From a bacterium (GTDB lineage Bacteria > Bacteroidota > Bacteroidia > NS11-12g > UBA955): 41,554 nucleotides of DNA. Location of the stretch: NCBI GenBank assembly GCA_029945665.1, contig JAQSCZ010000024.1, positions 1 to 41,554 of the forward strand, read 5' to 3'. Positions 22,396-31,823 of this stretch are shown here, one piece after another. Every line of letters begins with the position of its first letter. Within the stretch, counting starts at the first letter, position 1. The notes below the pieces were generated by a model. That model saw nothing but the letters and a program-made list of their open reading frames with translations, made no database searches and was not told the DNA's origin. Both the position numbers and the translations under genes were made by a program.

Positions 22396-23091
22396 GAAAC
22401 AATTTTGAAAAGAAAAAATCGTAAATAATTGATTTTCAAAGTGTTAGTATTATATACCTATTCATTTGTTTGTATAGCCGCTTTTATTCACTTATAGGAG
22501 TCCTATTTTCGGTATTTGCGAAAAATGGGACTTTCGTATGACTGATAATCAGTTATTTATGTTCGTTTTGTATAAAACAGAAAACGCTAAATTAGTATTT
22601 TTAGTGAGGGTTTATACTCAGGGTTATAAAACTTAAAGATTCAAATGGAATTTATTTTTTAGAGAAAATCCGTTGCGATTTACAGGATGTAATGGGTTTT
22701 AAAACAGTTGATTGTGATAAATATTGTAAGCTATTTACTAGAGGTTTAACCCTGTTGTTATTTATGATCAAAAAAAACGGAATTAAAATTATTTAGGATA
22801 ATAATTGGTCTGAGAATTGATACAAATCAATTAAAATCAATTTAGAAATGGCTTTTAAAACAACATGCAATAGAAAGGTTTTGCAACAAATCGCAAATTT
22901 TAACCTACAGAATTGCTATTGATTTGGAACCAATAATAACCAAAGTCGAAGTTCTTTGGTCAGTTACTGAATGCTAATTTCATCTTTGAGTTTGGGCCAT
23001 GCATTGCTAAAGAAAAATTTGTTCAGAACTACAATGTGGTTAAGTCAGTCTATATGCCTTGAATCTTGTTAGTCCTTAATAAGCTTTTAGC
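22396..23091. other. ~700-base region, no gene seen
   Basis: AT-rich, with stops in all frames. Two small perfect palindromes occur: ATAGGA-G-TCCTAT (22494-22506) and ACTGAT-A-ATCAGT (22541-22553), which could be operators for something unidentified. No tRNA fold and no second copy of known repeats was seen. Confidence 0.4.
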
Positions 23092-23877
23092 TTAAAGCCC
23101 ACTGGTATTTATATTAACCACTAATCCTAACATGATAGAAGCATTCAAAACAGGTACAGCATTCACAAGCTCTTCACTATTTAAACCTTGGTATAATCCA
23201 AACTGCATTTGAAATTTCAATTTTTCTCCACCTGCGCGCATGGTTAAGGCATGTTCTAACAACATGTAATTTGTTTTACTGTTTAGTCGCTTCAAATCGC
23301 TCTGCCAAAAGGTGCTATTGTTATTCGTTGAGTTGGTGAAGGTGATTTGACTAACACGGGCAGAATAGGCAATAGAAAAACTATTGTCGTTACTTGTAAA
23401 ACCGATATTGGGCATAATGCCAATACGCATAAAGTTTCCATTTAAAAAAAGTTTATTGCCATTTTGTACATAGCTATTCCGGTAGTTGCCCATGGCTAAA
23501 TCGCCAAAAATTTCGAATCTAAAATTGGCACTTTCTTCTTGATTCAAAAAATAACCCAGTCCTAAATTGAGCATGTCTCCGCGATATCGGCGGTTTTCAG
23601 TCGTGGTTACTTGGCTTTGGGAGTCGGTGGTGCTTGTGTTTACATTTAATCCCGAACCGCCATAACCAATATAACCGCCAATGTTTTTAGTAATGGCATA
23701 ACCGGCTGTCAAGTCATATTTATTCAAAAAATTTGAGGAACCGTCGATGTATACATCGCCTTTATCCTTAAACAAAGGCACTGGATTGCGATTTGGGGTG
23801 TAAAATCTAGCCCTACATGAGCTAAAAATTAGTACGCATAATATTACACTAACAAATAGATAATCAAGTTTTTTCAT
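23092..23877 (-). CDS. Lipoprotein with barrel-like features, paralogue B
   Basis: 261 residues. The lipoprotein signal is MKKLDYLFVSVILCVLIFSS followed by C21. It shares its whole plan with the protein at 17128-18003: FYTPNRNPVPLFKDKGDVY, DLTAGYAITKNIGGYIGYGG, NLGLGYFLNQ, NFRFEIFGDLAMGNY, GIMPNIGFTS, and a final strand (ASIMLGLVVNI). It has a near-perfect Bacteroidota promoter. The function is unknown; β-strand patterning suggests an envelope protein. It is divergent from the His/Cys protein that follows. Confidence 0.75.
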   Translation of the reverse strand: MKKLDYLFVSVILCVLIFSSCRARFYTPNRNPVPLFKDKGDVYIDGSSNFLNKYDLTAGYAITKNIGGYIGYGGSGLNVNTSTTDSQSQVTTTENRRYRGDMLNLGLGYFLNQEESANFRFEIFGDLAMGNYRNSYVQNGNKLFLNGNFMRIGIMPNIGFTSNDNSFSIAYSARVSQITFTNSTNNNSTFWQSDLKRLNSKTNYMLLEHALTMRAGGEKLKFQMQFGLYQGLNSEELVNAVPVLNASIMLGLVVNINTSGL

Positions 23878-23897
23878 AATGAATTATAATACTTAAA

Positions 23898-23927
23898 CAA
23901 ATTTACTGTTATTATATATAGAAACAA
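23898..23927 (-). promoter_or_regulatory. Promoter of lipoprotein paralogue B
   Basis: TTG (23927-23925), 19 bases, TAAATTTG (23905-23898) on the minus strand: both halves of the Bacteroidota consensus with ideal spacing. Confidence 0.75.
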
Positions 23928-24016
23928 AATATGTCTATTTTAGCACTCTTTTGAGAATTGCTATTGATTACTCTTTTAAGGTTTCCCGTCATCATGGCAC
24001 TATATTTGAAAAATAT

Positions 24017-26053
24017 ATGGGAATGAAAGGCATCTCTACATTTGTCATACTAGTAATTGCAATGGTTGAAAGCCATGCACAGAAACTCGATTTTTCTAAA
24101 TTGGTAGATGCCGAGCAAGACAGAATCGACTTGCTGGATATGAAAGCCGATAAAAATATAGTGATTGGCAATAAAGTTCAAAACCAATTGGCCAACAAAA
24201 TATATTTTAACATGGTAGATCAGTTGCAAGCCGATATTGCGGCCAATCCTGTTGCAACCGAATTAAATTATAAAGCGCTTATAGAATTTTTGAAATTGGT
24301 GCAGCGTCAGAGTGTCTATCACCTGATGGCCAATCAACATGCCATCGCCTTGGCCAATAGAATGATGGTATTAAAGAACGATGCCAAAGAATTGGAATTG
24401 TTAAAAACCGATTTGAAAACAGGTATCCTTATTTCCGATTTTATTAATTCGAAATCGTATGCCAAAGATTATTGGGTGCATGTGGCTGGTTTTTATCCAA
24501 CAGATTTGTTAAACAAGTTTAAAAACTTGGCTTATACTCCCATTGGTACTGCGGTTGTGAATGCTGTAGCCAAGGCCGATCCAAATGCGGTGAAACAATA
24601 TTTTGGCACCAATCATTTGGTTGATCGTGCGCTCAAAAATTCGAAAGATACGGTTGTGCAATTGATTAATACCATTTATAAAACCTATGGTATGCAATCT
24701 AAATCCTATGCGTTGTTGCACTATGTGTATTATAAAAAAATGGATTTACAAGATGCCGAAACATTGAGCAAGAATCCAAAATTGTTTTTTAAAACCTTAA
24801 TTGAATTAAGGAAAAATAAAAATATACTGGCCGATTATACGGTCGATAAGGAGCTCCAAACCATAGGCATGGAGCGGGTGGTAGAAATTAATTTGCGCCA
24901 CGAGGACAAAGAGCCCGTTCGTTTTGAACCTATAAATAACGACAATGCAGCCGAAATATATACCGCTATTGTGTATTGCCCTGAAGAGATTTTTACCTCC
25001 TCGTTTTTGGGTATGTACAAGCGCATGATGGAAAAGAAAAAGGAACCATCGGGGTATTATTTTTTAGCTAGAACCAATTTTAATAAGTTTAGAATCTTTA
25101 TTAAACAATGTGCGGGTTATAACAAATTGGATGATTTTTTTAGTACCATGAACGATAGTCAGGCCAATGCACTCATTACGATGTTTGCTAGTGGTTTGTA
25201 TAACTATGGCGGCGATCTTGGTCCTGCAGTCGATGTTGCAGATACTTATGGTAGTTTAGAAAATGAAAAAATAAAAGCGCTGTTTAAAAAGGTCATTGAA
25301 AGTGAATACAAACAAACCTTGTTGAGCAAGAACGATCATGGCATTAAAATTTATGGCTTACTTTCAAAGTTAATTGGGGGTACCCCCGAAAATTACACCA
25401 GTGCTTATCAGTTTACAATCCCCAATTTAGATAGGGTAAGTACTGCCGAATTGTTTCCTGATAGCGTGCATATTCAACAGCATTTTTTCTTTGACGATGA
25501 AGATGGCGAAACGGCTTTTGCGGCTTGGTTAACACAATATCCTGCCACACTTTATAAAAAAGAAGACAAGGGCAGTTATGTGGTTATGAAAACCATTAAA
25601 GGTAAGCGCATGGAGATATATGCCAACAAACCTGCAAGTGAATTTGCTGGTCGCGAAGACCTGCGTAAATTATTCGAATCGCGCAATCGTTTCCCCGATA
25701 TGATTGTGCACCGTGGACACAGCTATTACATAGAAAATACATTGGCCAATATGACCAATAGCAATCGCATTGCCATACTTGGGAGTTGTGGAGGTTATCA
25801 GAACATTAGCAAAGCGATGGAGAATGCTATGGACGTGCAAATTGTAAGTACTAAGCAAGTAGGAACCATGGCTGTAAACTCAGTGCTCATTAGCGAAATT
25901 ACAGAGACGATTCGTTTGGGAAAGGATATTGTATGGGTTGAATTATGGAAGCAGATTTCAGCCAAGCTTAAAGACAATCCGCAATTCAAAGATTATATAC
26001 CGCCGTATAAAAATTTGGGAGCAAGATTTATTAAAGCATATAATGCTTTATAG
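24017..26053 (+). CDS. Exported protein with a possible clan CD-like His/Cys pair
   Basis: The frame is open from a TTG at 23951; the ATG at 24017 (MGMKGISTFVILVIAM, cleaved near SHAQ) gives a clean signal peptide and 678 residues. Most of the protein is helical and resembles no family I know. The C-terminal part reads MIVHRGHSYYIE (H565, H568), a short helix, then IAILGSCGGYQNI (C591). A His-x-x-His stretch followed ~23 residues later by a hydrophobic strand and SCGG recalls the layout of caspase/gingipain-type (clan CD) cysteine proteases. I remember similar uncharacterised Bacteroidota proteins sharing the GSCGGY block. Location would be periplasmic or surface. Protease activity is inference only. 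Confidence 0.6.
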   Translation: MGMKGISTFVILVIAMVESHAQKLDFSKLVDAEQDRIDLLDMKADKNIVIGNKVQNQLANKIYFNMVDQLQADIAANPVATELNYKALIEFLKLVQRQSVYHLMANQHAIALANRMMVLKNDAKELELLKTDLKTGILISDFINSKSYAKDYWVHVAGFYPTDLLNKFKNLAYTPIGTAVVNAVAKADPNAVKQYFGTNHLVDRALKNSKDTVVQLINTIYKTYGMQSKSYALLHYVYYKKMDLQDAETLSKNPKLFFKTLIELRKNKNILADYTVDKELQTIGMERVVEINLRHEDKEPVRFEPINNDNAAEIYTAIVYCPEEIFTSSFLGMYKRMMEKKKEPSGYYFLARTNFNKFRIFIKQCAGYNKLDDFFSTMNDSQANALITMFASGLYNYGGDLGPAVDVADTYGSLENEKIKALFKKVIESEYKQTLLSKNDHGIKIYGLLSKLIGGTPENYTSAYQFTIPNLDRVSTAELFPDSVHIQQHFFFDDEDGETAFAAWLTQYPATLYKKEDKGSYVVMKTIKGKRMEIYANKPASEFAGREDLRKLFESRNRFPDMIVHRGHSYYIENTLANMTNSNRIAILGSCGGYQNISKAMENAMDVQIVSTKQVGTMAVNSVLISEITETIRLGKDIVWVELWKQISAKLKDNPQFKDYIPPYKNLGARFIKAYNAL

Positions 26054-26109
26054 ATTTAAATCAAAATGATTGAAAAAAGCAATTGTAATTTAACAAGGCA
26101 ATAAAATTT

Positions 26110-26931
26110 TTATTTTCTCAATACATTATCCGTCTGAATATAATCAGGCATTAAATCTTTGGCGATGTTTATTTCGGCTAAATCATTAATTGTCCATAGT
26201 TGAATGCGCAGCCCTTTTGAATGCAATTCTTGAATTTGTTCTTTGGAGATATTCTGATTGATATATTTAAATGAAATGCCATCTAAATTTGCTTTCAACG
26301 CACGATATACACCCTTGTTATAATCGCCATAGGTAGTTAAATAGCATTGTATACTTGGATCTTTTTCTTTGATTCGTTTTAGGCAAATGCCATTCTCACA
26401 TTCCGCTAATAATTGAGCGCCGCAATTGTATTTTACAGAAAGTTTGCCTATCTCATCTGCCAATTTAATAAGGTAGCCTTGTGAGTTAGAATAGCGTGTA
26501 GGCAACCATGGTTTTATATCTAGCGAAATATAATCGGAATTGTTAGTCTGTTGCTTCCATTGTAAAATTTCTTCTAATGTATTTAATTGTAAGCCATTCT
26601 TTTTTGCAATGTTTTTTATCTCTTCATCTTTTAGTCCAGTAATGCGTTTATCGTCGCCATTTTCATCTTGAATTATTTCATCATGAAACAACCACAGGGT
26701 GCCATCTCTACTTTTTTGAATGTCAATTTCAATGCCATCTAAAATACCAAAACTATAAATAGCAGCTTCAAGTGTATTTTCTTTAAAGGGATTGTTGCTG
26801 CCCCCACCAGCCTTATGTGCTATAAATGTTGTTTGCAAATATGGGTTGCTTTTGTCGGCATAGACACTGGCATCTTTTTTACAAGCAGTTAATGCAAGTA
26901 TTATAAAAATAATAGTTATAAAACACCTCAT
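26110..26931 (-). CDS. Glycerophosphodiester phosphodiesterase lipoprotein
   Basis: 273 residues. Lipoprotein signal ending LTAC (C17). The GDPD TIM-barrel motifs are in order: HKAGGG with the first catalytic His (~39), ENTLEAA, GIEIDIQKSRDG (metal-binding Glu/Asp) and LFHDE with the second His. The C-terminal strand is typical (GLRIQLWTINDLAEI, PDYIQTDNV). It hydrolyses glycerophosphodiesters to glycerol 3-phosphate and an alcohol, here on the periplasmic side of a membrane. It precedes nothing on its own strand; the MFS transporter gene lies 57 bases upstream, so the two may be co-transcribed. Confidence 0.9.
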   Translation of the reverse strand: MRCFITIIFIILALTACKKDASVYADKSNPYLQTTFIAHKAGGGSNNPFKENTLEAAIYSFGILDGIEIDIQKSRDGTLWLFHDEIIQDENGDDKRITGLKDEEIKNIAKKNGLQLNTLEEILQWKQQTNNSDYISLDIKPWLPTRYSNSQGYLIKLADEIGKLSVKYNCGAQLLAECENGICLKRIKEKDPSIQCYLTTYGDYNKGVYRALKANLDGISFKYINQNISKEQIQELHSKGLRIQLWTINDLAEINIAKDLMPDYIQTDNVLRK

Positions 26932-26988
26932 GGTATAAATACAATTTTAAGCAACGTATCCCCTAAAAGGACTTTTTGCTTTTCTAAT

Positions 26989-28161
26989 TTAATGAATACT
27001 CTTTTCCGTATAAAAAATAAAATAAAAAATACAAAAGAGCGTAGAAATGCCCGCTACTGCGAATAATGTATTAGCCCCAAACTGAAACCAAATATACCCG
27101 CCAGCACTGCTAGCTATAAGGGCACATATACTCTGAAAGCCTGCAAATGTGCCTATTGCCGTTGCGGTATCTTTTTTATCGGTTACATTGCTAATCCATG
27201 CTTTCGATATGCCTTCGGTAGCTGCCGCATACAAGCCATAAATGATAAAAAGTAAAATGTATGAACTTTTACCCAATTGCATTGAAAATCCTAAATAAAC
27301 AAAGGCGTATAAAAATAGGCCCATAATAAATGTTATTTTCAAGCCCCATTTATCGGCCATTTTACCCAACGGGAAAGCAAACAAAGCATACACGAAATTG
27401 TATAAAATATACAACGCAATGACATGCGTATCGCTCCATCCAAATTGTTTTAATTGCAATAATAAAAATACATCAGAACTATTAAATAGAGCAAAGGCAA
27501 GCAAACCAATCGACAGTTTTTTATAGGCCTTAGGACTTTCTTTCCAAAAATTTAAAAAGGATAAAAAGCTAGGTCGTGATTGTTGAGGGGCTTGTTCTCT
27601 CTTTTTTTCTTTAATTAAAAAAGTAAAAAGCAGTGCGAATACACCTGGGATAAAAGCAATGTAAAACAAAGTAATATAATCTGCGGGGTGGTAGTATAAA
27701 TAAACAAGCGCAAGCAAGGGTCCTATGGCAGCCCCCAAAGTATCCATAGAACGGTGAAATCCGAATATAGCCCCCTTGGTTTTTGGCGTAGCCTCATCGG
27801 AGAGCATGGCATCGCGAGCCCCAGTGCGTATGCCTTTGCCTAATCTATCGATACTGCGCGAAAAGAAAATCCAAAGTGGGGCCATAAAAAAGGCTAACAT
27901 CGGTTTGGAAATGGCACTCAATCCATATCCCAATTGTACAAATGGCAGTCGTTTTTGATACGTGTCGGATACCTTTCCAAAGTAACCTTTGCTTAGTCCT
28001 GCCAATGCTTCGGCTACCCCTTCGAGCACACCAATAATTAAAATTGAAAAGCCAATTGTTTTTAAATAAATAGGCATAATGGGATACAACATTTCGCTTG
28101 CTGTATCCGTAAATAAACTCACCAGCGAGAGGATCCAGACATTCTTGCTGATGATTTTCAT
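26989..28161 (-). CDS. Major facilitator superfamily transporter
   Basis: About 390 residues with 12 predicted membrane helices. The start is the ATG at 28161; a TTG precedes it at 28164. N-terminal SLFTDTASEMLYPIMPIYL and the loop GYFGKVSDTYQKR (motif A region) are typical of MFS exporters. A second half with FPLGKMADKWGLK repeats motif A. A GARDAML segment after RLGKGIRTG is a pattern I recall from a Bacteroidota/Proteobacteria MFS subgroup. Substrate unknown. The start is nine bases after the stop of the gene at 28171-29022, so the two form an operon. Confidence 0.88.
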   Translation of the reverse strand: MKIISKNVWILSLVSLFTDTASEMLYPIMPIYLKTIGFSILIIGVLEGVAEALAGLSKGYFGKVSDTYQKRLPFVQLGYGLSAISKPMLAFFMAPLWIFFSRSIDRLGKGIRTGARDAMLSDEATPKTKGAIFGFHRSMDTLGAAIGPLLALVYLYYHPADYITLFYIAFIPGVFALLFTFLIKEKKREQAPQQSRPSFLSFLNFWKESPKAYKKLSIGLLAFALFNSSDVFLLLQLKQFGWSDTHVIALYILYNFVYALFAFPLGKMADKWGLKITFIMGLFLYAFVYLGFSMQLGKSSYILLFIIYGLYAAATEGISKAWISNVTDKKDTATAIGTFAGFQSICALIASSAGGYIWFQFGANTLFAVAGISTLFCIFYFIFYTEKSIH

Positions 28162-28170
28162 CAAAAAAAA

Positions 28171-29022
28171 CTAGAATTTAATGTTTTCGGTTAACATAGG
28201 CACACCGTTTACATATAGCAATGCTTGGTAATCGCCAAAATCTAAATCGGCATCAGAAATCCAATAACTTTCTTTGTAGTCGCCTTTTGGTTTGTCTTTA
28301 GCGGTTAAAAAATAAAGTACTACATTGCCGGCTTTGTCGTATAAAATTATTTTTACATTCGAAGTATCCGCCAAGGTATAATTGAAATTAACCCTTTGAC
28401 TTACTTTGGCGTTTGCATAAGCTTTGGGCACAGGAATTAATTGTGCTTTGCATACCGATTTGATCAAAGCGGCTGTTTTTACTTTGTCTTTGCATAAATC
28501 AAGTAAGCCAGATAACAGTAAATTGTCTGTTGCACACCAAACGGCATTTTGACCAATGTCATTTTGAAAATTTCCAATTTCTACCTCTTTTATAACCCTT
28601 AGGAGAGGGTCAGCACAAACATCACCCACAGTAAAAATATGATAACCACTTGGGGTCAATTTGGTAAACTCTGAAGAAATGGCCATCACTTTTAGCGTTT
28701 GTTCTTTTTTAGGAGCAACCAAAATATACTTGGTTTTGGTGCATACCATATTTGAAATACTCGCATCCTTGCATTTAAATGTGGTGCCCGTTTTTACGGC
28801 TATTATCAATGGTTTATCAACTAAGCCTGTTATTTTTATTTTTATACATTCCCCAAAGTGAAGCAGATTAGTTCCTTTTAGTGGATCGACGCCATTAATT
28901 AAGGCTGCTATCTTTTTTTTGGTTACTGCTTCGTTCAAAGAAAGAGTATCTGTGGCATTTAGTCGAAATGAACAAAGTACAATCAGTATAACCAGCGTAT
29001 TTTTGAATGTAATTGCTTGCAT
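28171..29022 (-). CDS. Exported protein of unknown function with C-terminal Ig-like region
   Basis: 283 residues with a signal peptide ending RLNA (residue 23). The N-terminal β-domain (~50-175) contains GECIKIKITGL, VGDVCADPLLR and QNAVWCATDN. The C-terminal ~80 residues (VNFNYTLADTSNVKIILYDK, NVVLYFLTAKD, DFGDYQALLYVNG) look like a FlgD/T9SS-type Ig fold but lack the PNP motif of a sorting signal. Six Cys residues could form disulfides. Function not recognised. It heads an operon with the MFS gene. Confidence 0.6.
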   Translation of the reverse strand: MQAITFKNTLVILIVLCSFRLNATDTLSLNEAVTKKKIAALINGVDPLKGTNLLHFGECIKIKITGLVDKPLIIAVKTGTTFKCKDASISNMVCTKTKYILVAPKKEQTLKVMAISSEFTKLTPSGYHIFTVGDVCADPLLRVIKEVEIGNFQNDIGQNAVWCATDNLLLSGLLDLCKDKVKTAALIKSVCKAQLIPVPKAYANAKVSQRVNFNYTLADTSNVKIILYDKAGNVVLYFLTAKDKPKGDYKESYWISDADLDFGDYQALLYVNGVPMLTENIKF

Positions 29023-29026
29023 TAGA

Positions 29027-29034
29027 CAAATGTA
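29027..29034 (-). promoter_or_regulatory. Candidate -7 element, near-leaderless
   Basis: TACATTTG on the minus strand ends four bases before the ATG at 29022, which predicts a leaderless or near-leaderless transcript. Confidence 0.4.
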
Positions 29035-29100
29035 TTGGATTCATTCCAATATTTTCATATTTATTCAAACTTTTTAAACAAAACCATCGTACATATTGTT

Positions 29101-29634
29101 ATGAAATATATTAAATCACAATCAATTTTCACAGCACTGTTTTTCACTGTCTTAGTATTCGTACAATGCAGTAATACAGCCAATACAAATGGCAAAGTAA
29201 CCTTGCTATCAAACAACGACACTATTAAAAAAGACACCATGAAAGTAATTAAAACCGATGCAGAATGGAAAGAACAATTATCTCCTCAAGAATACAAAGT
29301 ATTAAGAGAAAAAGCAACTGATAGACCTTTTACGGGTGAATACGAAAACCATTGGGACAGCGGTATCTATGTTTGCAAGGGTTGCGGAACAGAGTTGTTT
29401 AGAAGTGAAACCAAGTTCGACGCAGGTTGCGGTTGGCCTAGTTTTTATGAAGGTCTGGATTCCTCTAAAATCACCGAGGTTGTAGACATTAGCATGGGCA
29501 TGCGGAGGGTAGAAGTGCTTTGTTCAAAATGCGGAGGTCACCTTGGTCACGTGTTCACAGATGGCTTCGGCACGCCAACTGGCTTGCGTTATTGTATTAA
29601 TTCTTCTAGCTTAGGCTTTAAGAAAAAAGAATAG
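29101..29634 (+). CDS. msrB: Peptide-methionine (R)-S-oxide reductase MsrB, lipoprotein form
   Basis: 177 residues. The ATG at 29101 starts a lipoprotein signal ([20 protein letters not shown] then VQC). The MsrB domain spans ~45-175: [21 protein letters not shown], the Zn sites CKGCG and [15 protein letters not shown], and the catalytic Cys in [10 protein letters not shown]. It reduces methionine-R-sulfoxide in proteins. The lipid anchor places it in the periplasm, where it would repair exported proteins, and it would need an exported electron donor. It is divergent from the operon to the left. Confidence 0.95.
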   Translation: MKYIKSQSIFTALFFTVLVFVQCSNTANTNGKVTLLSNNDTIKKDTMKVIKTDAEWKEQLSPQEYKVLREKATDRPFTGEYENHWDSGIYVCKGCGTELFRSETKFDAGCGWPSFYEGLDSSKITEVVDISMGMRRVEVLCSKCGGHLGHVFTDGFGTPTGLRYCINSSSLGFKKKE

Positions 29635-29696
29635 AAGAACTTGTGCAAAAGGTTTGAATGTAATTTCGTAAATTGCTCCATTAAACGAATAAGATT

Positions 29697-30764
29697 ATGA
29701 AAAGTTTATTTATTGCTGTTTTAGTCTGTTTTTTATTTGCTAATCAGTCGTTTGCACAAGGTTTAAAAGTGAGATTAACGGAGCACACTGCCAATGTTGA
29801 AACTGTTGCCTACTCAACCAACGGCCTATATTTTGTTTCAAGTGGTTGGGATGGCGCCGTTAACTTGTATACCATCGATTCTGTTGGTGTTCCTGTTTTT
29901 AAGCAATCTTTTTTAGGGCATTTAGGGGCCGTTACGTCCCTTAATTTCTCAAAAAACAATAAGTTCATTATTAGTTGCGGCAAGGATTACTCGGCGAGGA
30001 TTTGGAATATTGAATTCCCTGATTCTTCTAAAACATTCAACATGCACTATGAATCTGTTACCAATGCCTTTCTAGATGCATCAGGCAAAAATATTATAAC
30101 TTGCAGTGTAGATGGTACCATTAAAAACACCAACATTTACGATTCTCGAAAATCAAAAACCATCAAAGTTGGTAAGTCCATTAACGATTTGGTAATCAGT
30201 AGAGATGGGAAGTTTTATTATGCAGCCCTTAAAGGAGGCACCATTGCAAAAATTGAAACAGGCTCAACAAAGACTATCGCAGAATTCACTGGACACAATG
30301 ACGAAATAAATACACTTGATATATCACCCGATGGTAAATTTTTAGCGAGTGGTAGTAGCGACAAAACCATTATTATATGGGATTTAATAACCGGTAAAGA
30401 ATTGAAAAAACTAATTGGATTTGAATGGAAAGTGACTTGTGTAAAATTTAGTTCAGATGGCCAATTTATCATTGGTGGCTGCAACGATGGTACCACAAAA
30501 TTATTTGATGTCAATACTGGTAAATTAATTTCTGACTTTGCCGAATTAAGTAAAAATGTTCGCGATGTAGCCTTCAGTGCCAATGCCAAACAAATTGCGA
30601 TTGCTACAAATTTAGAATCTGCTAATTATGGTGCTGTAATATATAACAGCGGTGTTTTTATTACAAGTCCCGAACCTGCTAATAGAGTCAAAGGATCCAA
30701 ACCAGTAGTGAAAGGTAATTCTAGGCAAATTGTGAAACCAACCGTTAAAGTTCCTGTTAAATAA
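29697..30764 (+). CDS. Exported WD40-repeat protein
   Basis: 355 residues. Signal peptide MKSLFIAVLVCFLFANQSFA. About seven WD40 blades follow; clearest are EHTANVETVAYSTNGLYFVS, GHLGAVTSLNFSKNNKFIIS with SARIWNIE, and GHNDEINTLDISPDGKFLAS with KTIIIWDLITGKELK. A charged, low-complexity tail rich in Lys, Val and Pro ends the protein. It is probably a periplasmic scaffold; no catalytic part is seen. The next gene starts immediately after its stop (TAAATG), so the two are translated from one message. Confidence 0.9.
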   Translation: MKSLFIAVLVCFLFANQSFAQGLKVRLTEHTANVETVAYSTNGLYFVSSGWDGAVNLYTIDSVGVPVFKQSFLGHLGAVTSLNFSKNNKFIISCGKDYSARIWNIEFPDSSKTFNMHYESVTNAFLDASGKNIITCSVDGTIKNTNIYDSRKSKTIKVGKSINDLVISRDGKFYYAALKGGTIAKIETGSTKTIAEFTGHNDEINTLDISPDGKFLASGSSDKTIIIWDLITGKELKKLIGFEWKVTCVKFSSDGQFIIGGCNDGTTKLFDVNTGKLISDFAELSKNVRDVAFSANAKQIAIATNLESANYGAVIYNSGVFITSPEPANRVKGSKPVVKGNSRQIVKPTVKVPVK

Positions 30765-31187
30765 ATGAGCGATATAAATCAAAGTATTGAATCTAGTAAA
30801 GCACCCGAGCCGGTTGGACTTTACCCACATGCCAAAAGAGTTGGCAATTTATTGTTTTTAAGTGGTGTCGGTCCGCGCGAAAAGGGAACTAAAATAATTC
30901 CAGGGGTTGAATTAGATGAAGATAGAAATATTATCAGTTATGATATTGCTATCCAATGTCGAAGTGTCTTTCAAAATATTAAATACATATTAGAAGATGC
31001 CGGCAGCAGTTGGAATAACATTGTAGATGTTACTGTTTTTCTAACCAATATGAAAGATGATTTCCCGATTTATAATAAAATATGGGCCGAGTATTTTGCA
31101 GAGAATCCCCCTTGCAGAACAACCTTAGAAATTAATTGTCTGCCTACACCTATCGCCATCGAGCTAAAGGTAATTGCTACAGTTTAA
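30765..31187 (+). CDS. RidA-family protein, 2-aminomuconate deaminase-like
   Basis: 140 residues. The RidA/YjgF fold is evident, and the motifs fit the 2-aminomuconate deaminase branch as I remember it: KAPEPVGLYPHAKRVGNLLF, SGVGPRE, IPGVELDEDRN, QCRSVFQNIKYILEDAGSSW, VDVTVFLTNMKDDFP, PCRTTLEINCLPTPIAIELK. In that branch the enzyme removes ammonia from 2-aminomuconate in the kynurenine/3-hydroxyanthranilate route of tryptophan breakdown. No other gene of that pathway is in the window, so generic enamine/imine deaminase activity is an alternative. It starts with no gap after the WD40 gene. Confidence 0.88.
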   Translation: MSDINQSIESSKAPEPVGLYPHAKRVGNLLFLSGVGPREKGTKIIPGVELDEDRNIISYDIAIQCRSVFQNIKYILEDAGSSWNNIVDVTVFLTNMKDDFPIYNKIWAEYFAENPPCRTTLEINCLPTPIAIELKVIATV

Positions 31188-31287
31188 ATATTTAGATAAC
31201 TGCTTAAAATTGGTGCCGATTTTGGCTAACTTACTCTGAGAAATTATTATGGATTTCTTCTTCGAATCTTTGGTTAAATAAAAAAAA

Positions 31288-31809
31288 TTACCACATAAAA
31301 CTCTCTTCAACCCACCATTTCTCTTGTAGCTTAAGCGTTTTTTCAATAATATCTCTAACGCAACCTTCGCCACCCTTAATAGGGGATATATAATCGCAAA
31401 TATTTAAAATATCAATAGCTGCATCGGCTGGGCAGCAGGATACACCAACAATCTTAAGCAAAGGGTAATCGGGTAAATCATCACCCATGTAAATGATATC
31501 TTCGGGTGTTAGTTTGTGTTTTGCAAGAAATTCTTCGAAGGCAGCCTTCTTGTGTTTTTGTCCGGTATAAATGTCTTTTACACCCAATAATTCAAAGCGT
31601 TTATTCATGCCATTGCTCGATCCTCCTGAGATAATAGCCATCGGATAATTCAACTTTGTGGCGTGCTGTATGGCATAGCCATCCTTGATGTTAAAGCTTC
31701 TTAAAAAATGACCATCCTCAGTCCCTATTACCGAGCCATTTGTCATAACGCCATCCACATCGAATATAAAAGCCTTGGCTTTTTTAAGTTTTTGATGAAT
31801 TAATTCCAC
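31288..31809 (-). CDS. kdsC: 3-deoxy-D-manno-octulosonate 8-phosphate phosphatase
   Basis: 173 residues, C0-type HAD phosphatase. FDVDGVMTNG supplies the nucleophile and acid Asp pair, AIISGGSS the Ser/Thr motif, KHKKAAFEEFL the Lys, and YMGDDLPDYPLL the final acidic pair. It makes KDO for lipopolysaccharide and works as a tetramer. The start is GTG at 31809; no ATG is available close by. It begins 14 bases after the SGNH hydrolase gene on the same strand, so the two are probably co-transcribed. Confidence 0.93.
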   Translation of the reverse strand: MELIHQKLKKAKAFIFDVDGVMTNGSVIGTEDGHFLRSFNIKDGYAIQHATKLNYPMAIISGGSSNGMNKRFELLGVKDIYTGQKHKKAAFEEFLAKHKLTPEDIIYMGDDLPDYPLLKIVGVSCCPADAAIDILNICDYISPIKGGEGCVRDIIEKTLKLQEKWWVEESFMW

Positions 31810-31823
31810 TGATTGTATTTTTA

